Positions 26,546-34,676 are shown, numbered from the stretch's first letter. The stretch: 64,000 bases of DNA from CAWULT01 sp963923455 (GCA_963923455.1 CAWULT010000006.1:10834-74833), one strand, 5' to 3'. A program made the numbers and translations. Notes: generated by a model from the letters alone, not told the origin.

Positions 26546-26752
26546 ATGGCGAATGGCACGATCGCACGGCTTCTCATCGACAAGGGATTCGGCTTCATCC
26601 GTGACGAGGGAGGCACCGAACACTTCTTTCACCGCAGCGCGGTTCGTGGGGCGGTGTTCGAACTGCTGCGGGAAGGACAGCGGGTGGAGTTCCAGCCCGA
26701 GGACTCCGCCAAGGGCCCGCGCGCCGGTGACGTCCGCCTGATCGAGGGCTGA
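26546..26752 (+). CDS. Cold-shock domain protein
   Basis: A 68-residue single cold-shock domain (OB fold) that binds single-stranded RNA/DNA. RNP1 is KGFGFI (residues 13-18) and RNP2 is EHFFHRSA (25-32). CGGAGG at 26531-26536 is the ribosome site, and the ATG at 26546 begins MANGTIARLL. It has its own promoter and terminator, so it is a single-gene unit. Confidence 0.93.
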   Translation: MANGTIARLLIDKGFGFIRDEGGTEHFFHRSAVRGAVFELLREGQRVEFQPEDSAKGPRAGDVRLIEG

Positions 26753-26779
26753 CGCCCCGCCCGCGCACCCGCAAGACCT

Positions 26780-26808
26780 GCCCGGTCCGCTCGAGGACCG
26801 GGCTTCTC
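26780..26808 (+). terminator. Terminator of the cold-shock gene
   Basis: GCCCGGTCC (26780-26788) pairs perfectly with GGACCGGGC (26795-26803) over a 6-base loop and is followed by TTCT. It is a 9-bp GC-rich stem 28 bases after the stop codon. Confidence 0.7.
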
Positions 26809-26890
26809 CGCTGTCAGGCTTCTTCCGACACGCCAGCCCCGACCGTGGCGCGCGTGGTTCAGGCTTCTGGGCCTGCGCCTGCATGCCGGC

Positions 26891-27607
26891 TCACGAGAAC
26901 CAGCGACGCCAGCCCGACTCCGGCGTGAGTTCGCCCGATCCCGGCTGCCACGTCAGCACCGTTCGCGCGACGTCGCGCGCAAAGGCCTTCTCTGCCGTGA
27001 GTACGAGCACCGACAGGCGCCGGCGCTCCACGATGCGCGTGACCGTGTCGGCGAACGCCGCGACGTCGCCGCCCTGCAGCGTGGCCGTGGGGTGTTCGAG
27101 CAGCAGCAGGTCGGGGCCGAGGGCGAGCGTCCGGCCCAGCCGCAGGCGTGCCCGCTGCGGTGGCGTCAGCGTCTCGGTGACCTGGCTGAGCTCGGCTGGC
27201 GACAGGCCGACTTCGTCGGCCAGGCCCCGCACCCGCGCGCGCACGTCGTCGGAGAGCGACTCCACGGCCAGCGACAGCGGGATGGCGAGATTCTGCTCGG
27301 CCGTGAACTGCTCGACGAACACCGTCCGCTCGCTGAACAGGCCGAAGCGCTCGAGCGACGTCAACCAGGCGTCGGCATTCGGGATGTCTCGCGTGTCGCG
27401 GCCGAAGGCGATCACCTGCCCGGCGTCGGGCACGGTCGACCCGGTGATCAGGTCGACCAGCACCTGCGCGGCCTCGCGGTCGAGCCCGATCAGCGCCTTC
27501 GACTCGGCGTGCGCGAGGTCGAGCGCCTTCACGCGCAGCGGACGCAGCCCGCGATAGTCCTTCACGACGGACCGCAGGCTGACGACGACCGCGCCCGCGT
27601 CAGACAC
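26891..27607 (-). CDS. Degenerate ABC-type ATPase domain protein without Walker A
   Basis: A 238-residue protein that aligns over its whole length with ABC transporter ATP-binding subunits (VVSLRSVVKDYRGLRPLRVKALDL, then DAGQVIAFGRD, LLLLEHPTATL). The Walker A site GxxGxGKST is replaced by GLDREAAQV (41-49), the LSGGQ signature by TPPQRAR (149-154), the Walker B Asp by Leu/Glu-His (LLLLEHPT, 167-174), and the H-loop His is missing (LTAEKA). It probably cannot hydrolyse ATP. No permease gene adjoins it. The start is a GTG at 27607, overlapping the PHP gene by 8 bases. Confidence 0.8.
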   Translation of the reverse strand: MSDAGAVVVSLRSVVKDYRGLRPLRVKALDLAHAESKALIGLDREAAQVLVDLITGSTVPDAGQVIAFGRDTRDIPNADAWLTSLERFGLFSERTVFVEQFTAEQNLAIPLSLAVESLSDDVRARVRGLADEVGLSPAELSQVTETLTPPQRARLRLGRTLALGPDLLLLEHPTATLQGGDVAAFADTVTRIVERRRLSVLVLTAEKAFARDVARTVLTWQPGSGELTPESGWRRWFS

Positions 27608-28424
27608 CGTGCCGCGCGGCGCGCAGCCTGGCCCAGGCGTCGGCCGGCAGCGTCACCGACCCCGGCGACGGCGCGTGGCTCGCATCGCCGTGGAAGTCCG
27701 ACCCGCCCGTGACCAGCAGCCCCAGGTCAGCGGCGAGACCGGAATAGTGCGCCACGAGCTCGGCGTCGTGGTCCCAGTGGAACACCTCGAGCGCGTCGAG
27801 GCCGGCGTCGCGCAGTTCGGGAATGCGTTTCGCCACCTTGGTGCGGGCCGGATGCGCGAGCGACACCAGCCCGCCGCCCTTGTGGACCACGTCGATCACG
27901 ACCTCGGGCGTGGGGCCGATGCGGGGCACGAACGCCTGGCACCCGTCCCCGAGCCATTCGTCGAAGGCCTCCTGCAGCGAGGCGACGTGGCCGGCCGCGA
28001 GCATCGCGCGGGCCAGCACCGGCCGCCCGATCGCGCGGCCGGGCTGCGAGCGGACGACGTCGACCATCGGGCCCACGTCGATCGGCACACCCAGCTCGGC
28101 GAGCCGCTCGCCGATCAGTTCGATGCGGCGGATGCGCGCCTCGCGCTGCACCGCCAGGAACTCGAGGAACGACGGCTCGTCCGGGTCGATGAAGTACCCG
28201 AGCATGTGCACGTCGCGGCCCGCGTCGACGGCGGTGATCTCGATGCCGGGCACCGCCTCGATCCCGCGCGCCCTCGCGAGCGACCGGACCTCGGCCACCG
28301 CCGCGGTGGTGTCGTGATCGGTGACCGCCATCACGGTCAGACCGGCGGCCGCGGCCTTGTCGACGAGTTCGAGCGGAGTGGAGAGACCGTCGGACGCGGT
28401 CGTGTGCAGGTGCAGATCGATCAT
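27600..28424 (-). CDS. PHP-domain phosphoesterase
   Basis: A 274-residue PHP (polymerase and histidinol phosphatase) domain protein. Metal-binding motifs are DLHLHTTASDG (3-13), AVTDHDTT (about 35-42), PGIEITA, SLAHPAR and GGSDFHGD near the C-terminus, so all expected His/Asp ligands are present. The family hydrolyses 3'-phosphates of nucleotides or small phosphoesters (YciV/RnaAM-like). The ATG overlaps the stop of the Fur-ferritin gene (ATGA) and its end overlaps the ABC-like gene, so the three are coupled. Confidence 0.9.
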   Translation of the reverse strand: MIDLHLHTTASDGLSTPLELVDKAAAAGLTVMAVTDHDTTAAVAEVRSLARARGIEAVPGIEITAVDAGRDVHMLGYFIDPDEPSFLEFLAVQREARIRRIELIGERLAELGVPIDVGPMVDVVRSQPGRAIGRPVLARAMLAAGHVASLQEAFDEWLGDGCQAFVPRIGPTPEVVIDVVHKGGGLVSLAHPARTKVAKRIPELRDAGLDALEVFHWDHDAELVAHYSGLAADLGLLVTGGSDFHGDASHAPSPGSVTLPADAWARLRAARHGV

Positions 28425-29401
28425 CGCGTGCGGGGGCGCGGCCCCGCGGCGGCGCGAGCGAGCTTCTCGGGCCGGTCCTGGCGTTTGACGAGGGACCGGT
28501 ACTCGCGCTCGAGCAGCTCCAGATGATCCCGTTCCTCGTCGGCGAACTCGAGGAAGATCTGCTTGCCCTCGGAGTCCTCGAACTGCTCGCCGTACTTCTT
28601 GAAGAAGCTGTGCGATCCGCGCTCGCATCGGATGCCGATGAGCAGCGCCTGCTGGTCGTTGACGCCCTTGAGCAGCTGCTCCGCGCCCTCGGCGAAGATC
28701 CCGTTGGCCGCGCCCTTGAAGAACAGGAACGTCGGCCGCGATTCGAGCACGGGGTCGCGTCGCAGCAGCTCGGCGTAGCGTTCCTCCAGCTTCGCCAGGT
28801 GCGACTTCTCCTCGAGCGCCAGGTGCTGGAAGACCTTGCGCCCCTGCGCGTCCTTGGTGACCCGCGCGGCCCGGGTGTAGAACTCGAGGCCGCTCCGCTC
28901 GGTGGCGATCGCGATGCGCAGTGCGTCGCGCGCGAACACCAGGTCGGTGTGGCCGTCGTGCGCGGTGACCGTCCGGCCCGCCTGGCAGTCCTCGCAGGCG
29001 CCGTAGATCTGCACCACGCTCTGCGCCACGTTGAAGCGCCGCGCGACGGCGACCTCCTCGACGAGCGACTCGATGTCGGAGCTGAGGAACTCGAACGAGC
29101 GATGGCAGGTCTTGCAGATCAGGTGGAAGTGGCGGGGCTGCCGGTACGAATGCTCGAACCGGAACCGGCCCTCGCCGAAGTCCACCTTGCGCGCGATCCC
29201 GGCGTCCACCATCCACTGCAGCGTGCGGTAGACGGTGGCGCGGCTGATCCGATGGTCGTCCCGGCGGATGACGTCGACGAGGTCGTCGGCGCTGAGGTGC
29301 CCTTCCTGGCGCAGGAAGACGTTGACGATCTGCTCCCGCTTGCTGGAGCGCTTACCGCCAGCCGGCTTCAGTCTGCTGAGATCGGGAACCGCCGTTGCCA
29401 C
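28421..29401 (-). CDS. Fur-family repressor fused to a ferritin-like (rubrerythrin-type) diiron domain
   Basis: A 326-residue fusion. Residues 20-145 are a Fur-type winged helix with SRATVYRTLQWMVDAG and HFHLICKTC; structural zinc cysteines are C96, C99, C136 and C139. Residues about 155-305 are a four-helix ferritin-like domain with ligands E168, E198-x-x-H201, E260 and E290-x-x-H293, the E/ExxH pattern of rubrerythrins. No rubredoxin CXXC tail follows. A diiron centre attached to a metal-responsive repressor suggests peroxide or iron sensing. Start is GTG 29401, 27 bases after the erpA stop. Confidence 0.9.
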   Translation of the reverse strand: MATAVPDLSRLKPAGGKRSSKREQIVNVFLRQEGHLSADDLVDVIRRDDHRISRATVYRTLQWMVDAGIARKVDFGEGRFRFEHSYRQPRHFHLICKTCHRSFEFLSSDIESLVEEVAVARRFNVAQSVVQIYGACEDCQAGRTVTAHDGHTDLVFARDALRIAIATERSGLEFYTRAARVTKDAQGRKVFQHLALEEKSHLAKLEERYAELLRRDPVLESRPTFLFFKGAANGIFAEGAEQLLKGVNDQQALLIGIRCERGSHSFFKKYGEQFEDSEGKQIFLEFADEERDHLELLEREYRSLVKRQDRPEKLARAAAGPRPRTR

Positions 29402-29428
29402 GCTGCCCGCCGGGACGTCTGAGGGTGA

Positions 29429-29779
29429 CTAGTGGTGGTGACCGCCGCCTTCGCCGTCGACGCTGAACGACGACCCGCACCCGCAGGTGGACGTGGCGTT
29501 CGGGTTGCGGATCGTGAAGCCGCCGCCCGTGACGGTGTCGACGAAGTCGACCTCCGCGCCCTTCAGGTAGCTGACGCTGACCGGATCGACGAACAGCTTG
29601 ATGCCGTTCGATTCGAACACCTGATCGCCGACGCCGCCGCCCTCCTCGATCATGAGGCCGTACTGGAAACCGGAGCAGCCGCCGCCCTGCACGAACACGC
29701 GCAGGCCGCTGGTCTCCTTGCCCTCTTCCACGAGCAGCTCGGTGATCTTGGTCGCCGCCGCTGGAGAAACGTTGATCAT
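29429..29779 (-). CDS. erpA: ErpA/HesB-IscA family A-type iron-sulfur carrier
   Basis: A 116-residue A-type carrier that passes Fe-S clusters to target enzymes. The three conserved cysteines are in GGGCSGFQYG (about 34-38) and TSTCGCGSSF near the C-terminus. It ends in a HHH tail that could bind extra metal. TATAAT at 29814-29809 on this strand precedes a GAGGAG ribosome site. It leads the group with the Fur-ferritin fusion, PHP and ABC-like genes. Confidence 0.93.
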   Translation of the reverse strand: MINVSPAAATKITELLVEEGKETSGLRVFVQGGGCSGFQYGLMIEEGGGVGDQVFESNGIKLFVDPVSVSYLKGAEVDFVDTVTGGGFTIRNPNATSTCGCGSSFSVDGEGGGHHH

Positions 29780-29808
29780 CGCTGGTGACTCCTCGAGTGT
29801 GTCGGGCC

Positions 29809-29814
29809 ATTATA
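29809..29814 (-). promoter_or_regulatory. -10 box of the erpA group
   Basis: TATAAT on the minus strand, 29 bases before the erpA ATG. No convincing -35 hexamer lies at the usual distance, so an activator or extended contact may be needed. Confidence 0.4.
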
Positions 29815-29860
29815 GCCCAGAAATACGACCATTCGGGGCGTATAGGCCAAGTCTCTGATT

Positions 29861-31390
29861 CTAGGACATTTCCGAGGCCATCGCAGCCAGCTCTCCGGCC
29901 GACGCCCGCTCGACGTCGCCGTGCAGGCTGTTGCCATGGGCGTCCATCGTCACGATGGCCGGGAAATCCTCCACCTGCAGGTGCCACATGGCTTCGGGCG
30001 TGCCGAACTCGAGCAGCGAGACGCCGTCGACCTGCGTGATGGTCCGCGCGTAGAACTGGGCCGCTCCGCCGATCGCGTTCAGGTAGACGGCCCCGTGCTC
30101 CTTCAGCGCCGCCAGCGTCCTGCCGCCCATGCCGCCCTTGCCGATCACGGCGCGCACGCCGTAGCGGCGGATCACGTCGGCCTGGTACGGCTCCTCGCGG
30201 ATGCTGGTCGTCGGGCCTGCGGCCGTCACGCGCCACCTGTCGCCGTCCTTGGCGACCACGGGGCCGCAGTGGTACAGCACGGCGCCGCGCAGGTCGACCG
30301 GCGGCTCGTGGCTCATCAGGTGATGATGCACGGCGTCACGGCCCGTGTAGGCCCGCCCGGACACCAGCACGATGTCGCCGACCTTGAGCGACCGCACCGC
30401 TTCCTCGGTGAGCGGCGTCCGCAGCACCACTTCGCGGCCCGTCCGCTGGAAGCCCGCCTGATCGGCCATCGCGAGCAGCGGGCTCGCCGGGTCGCGGTAG
30501 AGCCACCGCTTGATGGCCCCGGTCCGGGCGTCGAGCACGACGCCGAGGCGCCGGAAGGCCCAGCAGTCGTACGCCACCGACACGAAGAAGCTGGCCGGCA
30601 GGCGGTTCAGCGCGCCGATCTTGCAGCCGATGAGCGACACGGCGCCGCCGAAGCCCATCGTGCCGACGCCCAGCTTGTTGATCTCGCCCATGATCCGGGC
30701 CTCGAGCCCGGCGAGCCGCGAGTCCGGGTTCACGTCGTCGAGCGTCCGGAACAACTGCTCCTTGGCGTGCACGTAGCCCGAGGTCCGGTCGCCGCCGATG
30801 CAGACGCCGATGGCGCCGGGCGCACAGCCCTTGCCCTGCGCGTGCCACACCGCGTGCAGGATGCACTTGCGAACGCCCTCGAGCGAGCGGTCGGCCCGGC
30901 CGAGGTTCGGCAGTTCGACGGGCAGCGCGTACTGCGAGTTCATGTTCTCGCAGCCGCCGCCCTTGAGAATCAGCTTCACCTCGATCTCGTCGTCGTTCTC
31001 CCACTGCTCGAAGTGGACGATCGGCGTGCCGGGCCCGAGGTTGTTGCCCGAATTCTCCCCGGTCAGCGAGTCGACGGAATTGGGGCGAAGCTTGCCGCGC
31101 TTGGTGGCCTCGGCCACGGCCTCGCGGATCAGCTTCTTCATGACGATCTGGTTCGCCCCGACCGGCGTCTTCACCTCGAACGTGGGCATGCCGGTGTCCT
31201 GGCAGATCGCGCCCTCGCCTTCGGCGGCCTGGTCGATGTTGAGCGCGATGATGTTCAGCGCCTGCGCCGACCGCGAGCCCGAGGCCTCCTGCCCCATGGC
31301 CACTTTCATCGCGGCTCGCACGTCCGGCGGCAGATCCGTGGAGGTGCGCACGACCAGGGACACGACGCTGTCGAAGAACGATGGAAGCAT
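29861..31390 (-). CDS. Class I fumarate hydratase (iron-sulfur, single chain)
   Basis: A 509-residue enzyme converting fumarate to malate in the citric acid cycle with a 4Fe-4S cluster. The N-terminal alpha domain has AICQDTGMPTFEVKTP and GTMGFGGAVSLIGCKIGALNRLPASFFVSVAY; the C-terminal beta domain starts near residue 320 (VVLRTPLTEEAVRSLKVGD), with VGKGGMGG-like IGKGGMGGRTL. Cluster cysteines fit C64, C183 region and C264. The length matches the fused alpha-beta form. It is divergent from the secreted methyltransferase gene with 33 bases between starts. Confidence 0.93.
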   Translation of the reverse strand: MLPSFFDSVVSLVVRTSTDLPPDVRAAMKVAMGQEASGSRSAQALNIIALNIDQAAEGEGAICQDTGMPTFEVKTPVGANQIVMKKLIREAVAEATKRGKLRPNSVDSLTGENSGNNLGPGTPIVHFEQWENDDEIEVKLILKGGGCENMNSQYALPVELPNLGRADRSLEGVRKCILHAVWHAQGKGCAPGAIGVCIGGDRTSGYVHAKEQLFRTLDDVNPDSRLAGLEARIMGEINKLGVGTMGFGGAVSLIGCKIGALNRLPASFFVSVAYDCWAFRRLGVVLDARTGAIKRWLYRDPASPLLAMADQAGFQRTGREVVLRTPLTEEAVRSLKVGDIVLVSGRAYTGRDAVHHHLMSHEPPVDLRGAVLYHCGPVVAKDGDRWRVTAAGPTTSIREEPYQADVIRRYGVRAVIGKGGMGGRTLAALKEHGAVYLNAIGGAAQFYARTITQVDGVSLLEFGTPEAMWHLQVEDFPAIVTMDAHGNSLHGDVERASAGELAAMASEMS

Positions 31391-31398
31391 AGACGGTC

Positions 31399-31406
31399 AG
31401 TATAAT
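31399..31406. promoter_or_regulatory. Overlapping divergent -10 boxes
   Basis: AGTATAAT contains TATACT on the minus strand, 8 bases before the fumarase ATG, and TATAAT on the plus strand (31401-31406), 17 bases before the methyltransferase ATG. Neither has an obvious -35 hexamer. The minus-strand spacing implies a leaderless fumarase transcript. Confidence 0.45.
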
Positions 31407-31423
31407 TTGATCCCGAGCACCGC

Positions 31424-32086
31424 ATGCCGCCACGGCTCCCCTGTCTCGCCGTTCTGCTCGCGGTGGCGGTGCCCATCGCCCTCTGGGCCCAGGCGCCGGC
31501 GTCGGGCGGCAACCGCCGCCTCTTCCCTCCGCAGGATCTCGGCCTGCTCGAAGGCCCCGACCGCGCCACCTGGCAGCGCCCCGACCAGATCATGGACGCG
31601 CTGGGCATCGCCGACGGCGCGAGCGTGGCCGACATCGGCGCCGGCGCCGGCTGGTTCACGATCCGCCTGGCCCGGCGCGTCGGGCCGAACGGCACCGTCT
31701 ACGCTCAGGACGTCCAGCGCCAGATGCTCGAGGCGATCCGGAGGCGCGTGGCGCGTGAGGGACTCCGCAACGTCCAGACCCGCCTCGGCCAGGGCAGCTC
31801 GCCGAATCTGCCGAGGGGCGCGCTCGATGCCGTGCTGGTCGTCGACGTCTACCCGGAAGTCGAGGACCGCGTCGCGTTCCTGCGCAACCTGACCGTGTCG
31901 CTGCGTCCGGGCGGCCGGATCGGCATCGTCAACTACAAGCCAGGCGCCGGCGGTCCCGGGCCCGCGCCGGGCGAGGGCTTTCGCGTGGACCGGACCGTGG
32001 TGGAGAAGGACGCGATCGAGGCGGGCCTGCGGGTGCGCGCAACCGAGAACCTGCCCTACCAGTACTTGCTCGTCCTCGGCAGGTAG
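31424..32086 (+). CDS. Class I SAM-dependent methyltransferase with an export signal
   Basis: A 220-residue protein. Residues 1-23 (PRLPCLAVLLAVAVPIALWAQA) look like a cleavable signal peptide ending A-Q-A. The rest is a Rossmann methyltransferase with motif I VADIGAGAGWFTIRLARRVG (about 63-82), an acidic loop YAQDVQ, and LDAVLVVDVYPEVEDR as the post-motif strand. SAM is not known to be available in the periplasm, so either the hydrophobic segment is retained as an anchor or the protein acts differently. It is followed by bioY after 16 bases. Confidence 0.82.
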   Translation: MPPRLPCLAVLLAVAVPIALWAQAPASGGNRRLFPPQDLGLLEGPDRATWQRPDQIMDALGIADGASVADIGAGAGWFTIRLARRVGPNGTVYAQDVQRQMLEAIRRRVAREGLRNVQTRLGQGSSPNLPRGALDAVLVVDVYPEVEDRVAFLRNLTVSLRPGGRIGIVNYKPGAGGPGPAPGEGFRVDRTVVEKDAIEAGLRVRATENLPYQYLLVLGR

Positions 32087-32094
32087 GACACAAT
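32066..32094 (+). promoter_or_regulatory. Possible promoter of bioY inside the end of the methyltransferase gene
   Basis: TTGCTC (32066-32071) and CACAAT (32089-32094) have a 17-base spacer, and the bioY ATG begins 8 bases later. The hexamers are weak individually; the spacing and position give modest support. Confidence 0.35.
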
Positions 32095-32102
32095 TTCGCC
32101 TC

Positions 32103-32762
32103 ATGGCATCCCTGTCTCCTGCTCCCGCCGGCCTGGGCCTCCGCGTCATCGATCGGCTGCGCCACCGTCCAGGAAGAGCCGGCCGGCTCGATCACGAGCC
32201 CGCCGTGCAGACGGCCTCCGTGCTGTTCATGGCGGTGCTGACGGCCGTGGCCGCGCAGGTCAGCATCCCGGTGCCGTTCTCGGCGGTGCCCTTCACGTTC
32301 CAGCCAACGGTGGTCCTGCTCGGCGGGCTCGTCCTCGGCGCGCGTCTCGGCGCCGCCAGCCAGTGCCTCTATCTGGCGGCAGGCATCGCCGGCCTGCCGG
32401 TGTTCGCCAGTTCGCTGACGCTGCCACCCGGCCTGCTGCGCCTGTTGGGGCCGACCGGCGGATTCCTGATGGCCTATCCGCTGGCCGCCTTCGTGACCGG
32501 CGCGCTCGCGCAGCGAGGGTTCGACCGCCGCTACCTGACCTCGGTGCTGGCGATGCTGGCCGGCATGGCGGTCATCTACGCCGGCGGCGCGGCGTGGCTG
32601 GGCCTGGCGGCACGCACGGTCGCCGGTGCCTCGGCCGTGGGTCTGCAGGCCGCCATCGCCACCGGCGTCGCACCGTTCGTGGTGGCGGACGTGTTCAAGA
32701 TCGCGGCCGCGGCCGGCGCGGTGCCCGGGCTGTGGCGCCTGCTCGGCGCCCCCCGCGCCTAG
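32103..32762 (+). CDS. bioY: BioY biotin transporter S-component
   Basis: A 219-residue membrane protein of the ECF-type biotin uptake family. Signature elements are VAAQVSIPVPFSAVPFTFQP (substrate loop), LGARLGAASQCLYLAAGIAGLPVFA and TGGFLMAYPLAA. About six helices are predicted. No ECF ATPase or EcfT gene is next to it, so it either works alone or uses shared modules encoded elsewhere. The first 35 residues are polar and longer than in most BioY proteins. Confidence 0.9.
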   Translation: MASLSPAPAGLGLRVIDRLRHRPGRAGRLDHEPAVQTASVLFMAVLTAVAAQVSIPVPFSAVPFTFQPTVVLLGGLVLGARLGAASQCLYLAAGIAGLPVFASSLTLPPGLLRLLGPTGGFLMAYPLAAFVTGALAQRGFDRRYLTSVLAMLAGMAVIYAGGAAWLGLAARTVAGASAVGLQAAIATGVAPFVVADVFKIAAAAGAVPGLWRLLGAPRA

Positions 32763-32818
32763 CACGCCCCGGGCACACGGACACGCCGGCGACGGACGCC
32801 GCCGGCGCCGACGCTTTC

Positions 32819-33601
32819 ATGCGCATCGCGCTCACCATCGCCGGCAGTGACTCCGGAGCCGGCGCTGGCATCCAGGCCGACCTCAAGACCTTCGCCGCCC
32901 ACGGCGTGTACGGCACGTGCGCGATCACGGCCGTCACGGCACAGAACACGCTCGGCGTCACCGCCGCCGACGTCCTGCGCCCCGATCTCGTGCGGGCGCA
33001 GATCGCCGCGGTCGCGTCCGACCTGGCTCCGCATGCGGCCAAGACCGGCATGCTCGCCAGCGCCGCCGTCGTCGAGACGGTGGCCGAGGCCGTCGCCGAA
33101 CTGGGGATCCCCTTCCTCGTGGTCGATCCGGTCATGATCGCGAAGAGCGGCGCCTCCCTGCTCGACGAATCGGCCCTGAACGCACTGCGCAACCGGTTGC
33201 TGCCCGTCGCCCACGTCGTGACGCCCAACATCCCGGAGGCCGAGGCCCTCACAGGGCTGACGATCCGCACCGACCACGACCGGCAGGAGGCGGCGCGGCG
33301 GCTCGTGGGGCTCGGCGCGCGCGCCGCGATCGTCAAGGGCGGCCACCTGGCCACGTCCGACATCGTGGACCTGCTGTTCGACGGACAGGACTTCGCCGAG
33401 TTCCGGCACGAGCGGATCCCGGGCCGCCACACGCACGGCACCGGGTGCACGTTCGCCGCGGCGATTGCGGCGCACCTGGCCCAGGGCCGGCGGCTCGAAG
33501 AAGCGGTGCCGCTGGCGCAGTACTACGTCGCCGGCGCCATCCGCCACGCACCGGACCTCGGCCGCGGGCACGGCCCGATGGATCACTTCTGGATGCGGTG
33601 A
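32819..33601 (+). CDS. thiD: Hydroxymethylpyrimidine/phosphomethylpyrimidine kinase
   Basis: A 260-residue ribokinase-fold enzyme that phosphorylates HMP and HMP-P in thiamine synthesis. Motifs: AGSDSGAGAGIQADLKTF (7-24), VTAVTAQNT-type loop ITAVTAQNTLG, DPVMIAKSGASLL, TPNIPEAEALTG, and the anion hole/catalytic HTHGTGCTFAAAIAAHLAQG. The start is the ATG at 32819, 56 bases after bioY; both genes concern vitamin supply and could be co-transcribed. There is no adjacent thiamine gene or visible TPP riboswitch. Confidence 0.93.
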   Translation: MRIALTIAGSDSGAGAGIQADLKTFAAHGVYGTCAITAVTAQNTLGVTAADVLRPDLVRAQIAAVASDLAPHAAKTGMLASAAVVETVAEAVAELGIPFLVVDPVMIAKSGASLLDESALNALRNRLLPVAHVVTPNIPEAEALTGLTIRTDHDRQEAARRLVGLGARAAIVKGGHLATSDIVDLLFDGQDFAEFRHERIPGRHTHGTGCTFAAAIAAHLAQGRRLEEAVPLAQYYVAGAIRHAPDLGRGHGPMDHFWMR

Positions 33602-33614
33602 GTCGAGCGGAGTC

Positions 33615-34676
33615 CTACTTCCCGGCGACCGTCCTGACGGTGCCGGTCAGCCCCTCACGCGAGCAGTTGAACGGCTCGATCTTCAGGTCCGACGGCATGT
33701 ACTCCATCACGGCGCGCGGGAACGGCTGCGTGAAGAACACCGGGTCCTGCATGTCGATCTCGACCACCAGCCGCTGACGCTCCACGTCGAGGCGCACCCG
33801 CTCGACCGACGTGAGCGCGGACGAGTGCAACAGGCCGCGCGTGGGCTGGCCGGGCTGTTCGACGTACTGGTTGAGCACCCCGGCGGCGTAGTTCGCCGTG
33901 TCGATCACCAGCGTGCCGCCGTCGAAGCGTCCGATCGAGTGGCCGAGCGTGCTCCCCTTCGCGTCGGCCGGGTGACCCGCGGCGTTCATGTGGATCACGC
34001 GGCGGACGTCCATCCACTCGTGGTGCAGCACCACGTCGTTGCCGGCGCGGACGATCTCGAGCGGCGTGCCGGGCGCGCCCCAGGCACGACGGATGCCGAC
34101 CGGGTCGCAGCGGAAGGTCGGGTCGTCCTTGAACGGATCGTACGCATCGACGGCCTTGCGGCCGGCCGGCGTCAGCATCGCCATCATCGGCTGCGGACCG
34201 CTGGTGCTGCGCCCGGGCCTCGGCGCCAGCAGCCACGTGCCGTAGATGTCCTTGCGGGGCGCCTGCCTGACCGCCTGCGCCGGCGCGGCGCCGCGTGGGC
34301 CGTTGACGCTCAGCACGCGGCCGTCATCCAGCTCGACGCTGTCGAAGAAGCACATGTACGGGCTGTGCCGCGACAGCGACCCGGAGACGCGGATGCGGCT
34401 GCCCACCTTGAGGATCTGCGGCGTGATGCCGTTGCGGGTGAGCTGGGTGACACCGTGCGACTCGCAGACGTACTCACGAGTCCGCCCGTTCTCGTCGACG
34501 GCGGCGATGTGCACGTAGCTGTGCGGGTTGCGGGCCTCGTACTGAGTAACCGTGCCGGAAATGCTCACCGGCTTGCTGGCGTCGAAGTGCGGCGCGAAGC
34601 TGTGGTGGGCGACCGCCGGCGAAACCACGCCGAGGGTGCCGATGGCGACCGCGGGAACCAGGATCTTCGACCACAT
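33615..34676 (-). CDS. Secreted DUF6152-like protein
   Basis: A 353-residue exported protein. The signal peptide ends SPAVA (about 23) and is followed by HHSFAPHFDASKPVSISGTV, the 'HHSFa.fD..kpv.l.G.v' opening of DUF6152 proteins common in Acidobacteriota and proteobacteria. The first domain (to about 125) is an OB-like beta barrel; the remainder (GTWLLAPRPG, then VHLNAAGHP-like and GRFDGGTLVIDTANY) forms a second region seen in many secreted paralogues. AGGAGG precedes the ATG at 34676. The molecular role is unknown. Confidence 0.8.
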   Translation of the reverse strand: MWSKILVPAVAIGTLGVVSPAVAHHSFAPHFDASKPVSISGTVTQYEARNPHSYVHIAAVDENGRTREYVCESHGVTQLTRNGITPQILKVGSRIRVSGSLSRHSPYMCFFDSVELDDGRVLSVNGPRGAAPAQAVRQAPRKDIYGTWLLAPRPGRSTSGPQPMMAMLTPAGRKAVDAYDPFKDDPTFRCDPVGIRRAWGAPGTPLEIVRAGNDVVLHHEWMDVRRVIHMNAAGHPADAKGSTLGHSIGRFDGGTLVIDTANYAAGVLNQYVEQPGQPTRGLLHSSALTSVERVRLDVERQRLVVEIDMQDPVFFTQPFPRAVMEYMPSDLKIEPFNCSREGLTGTVRTVAGK

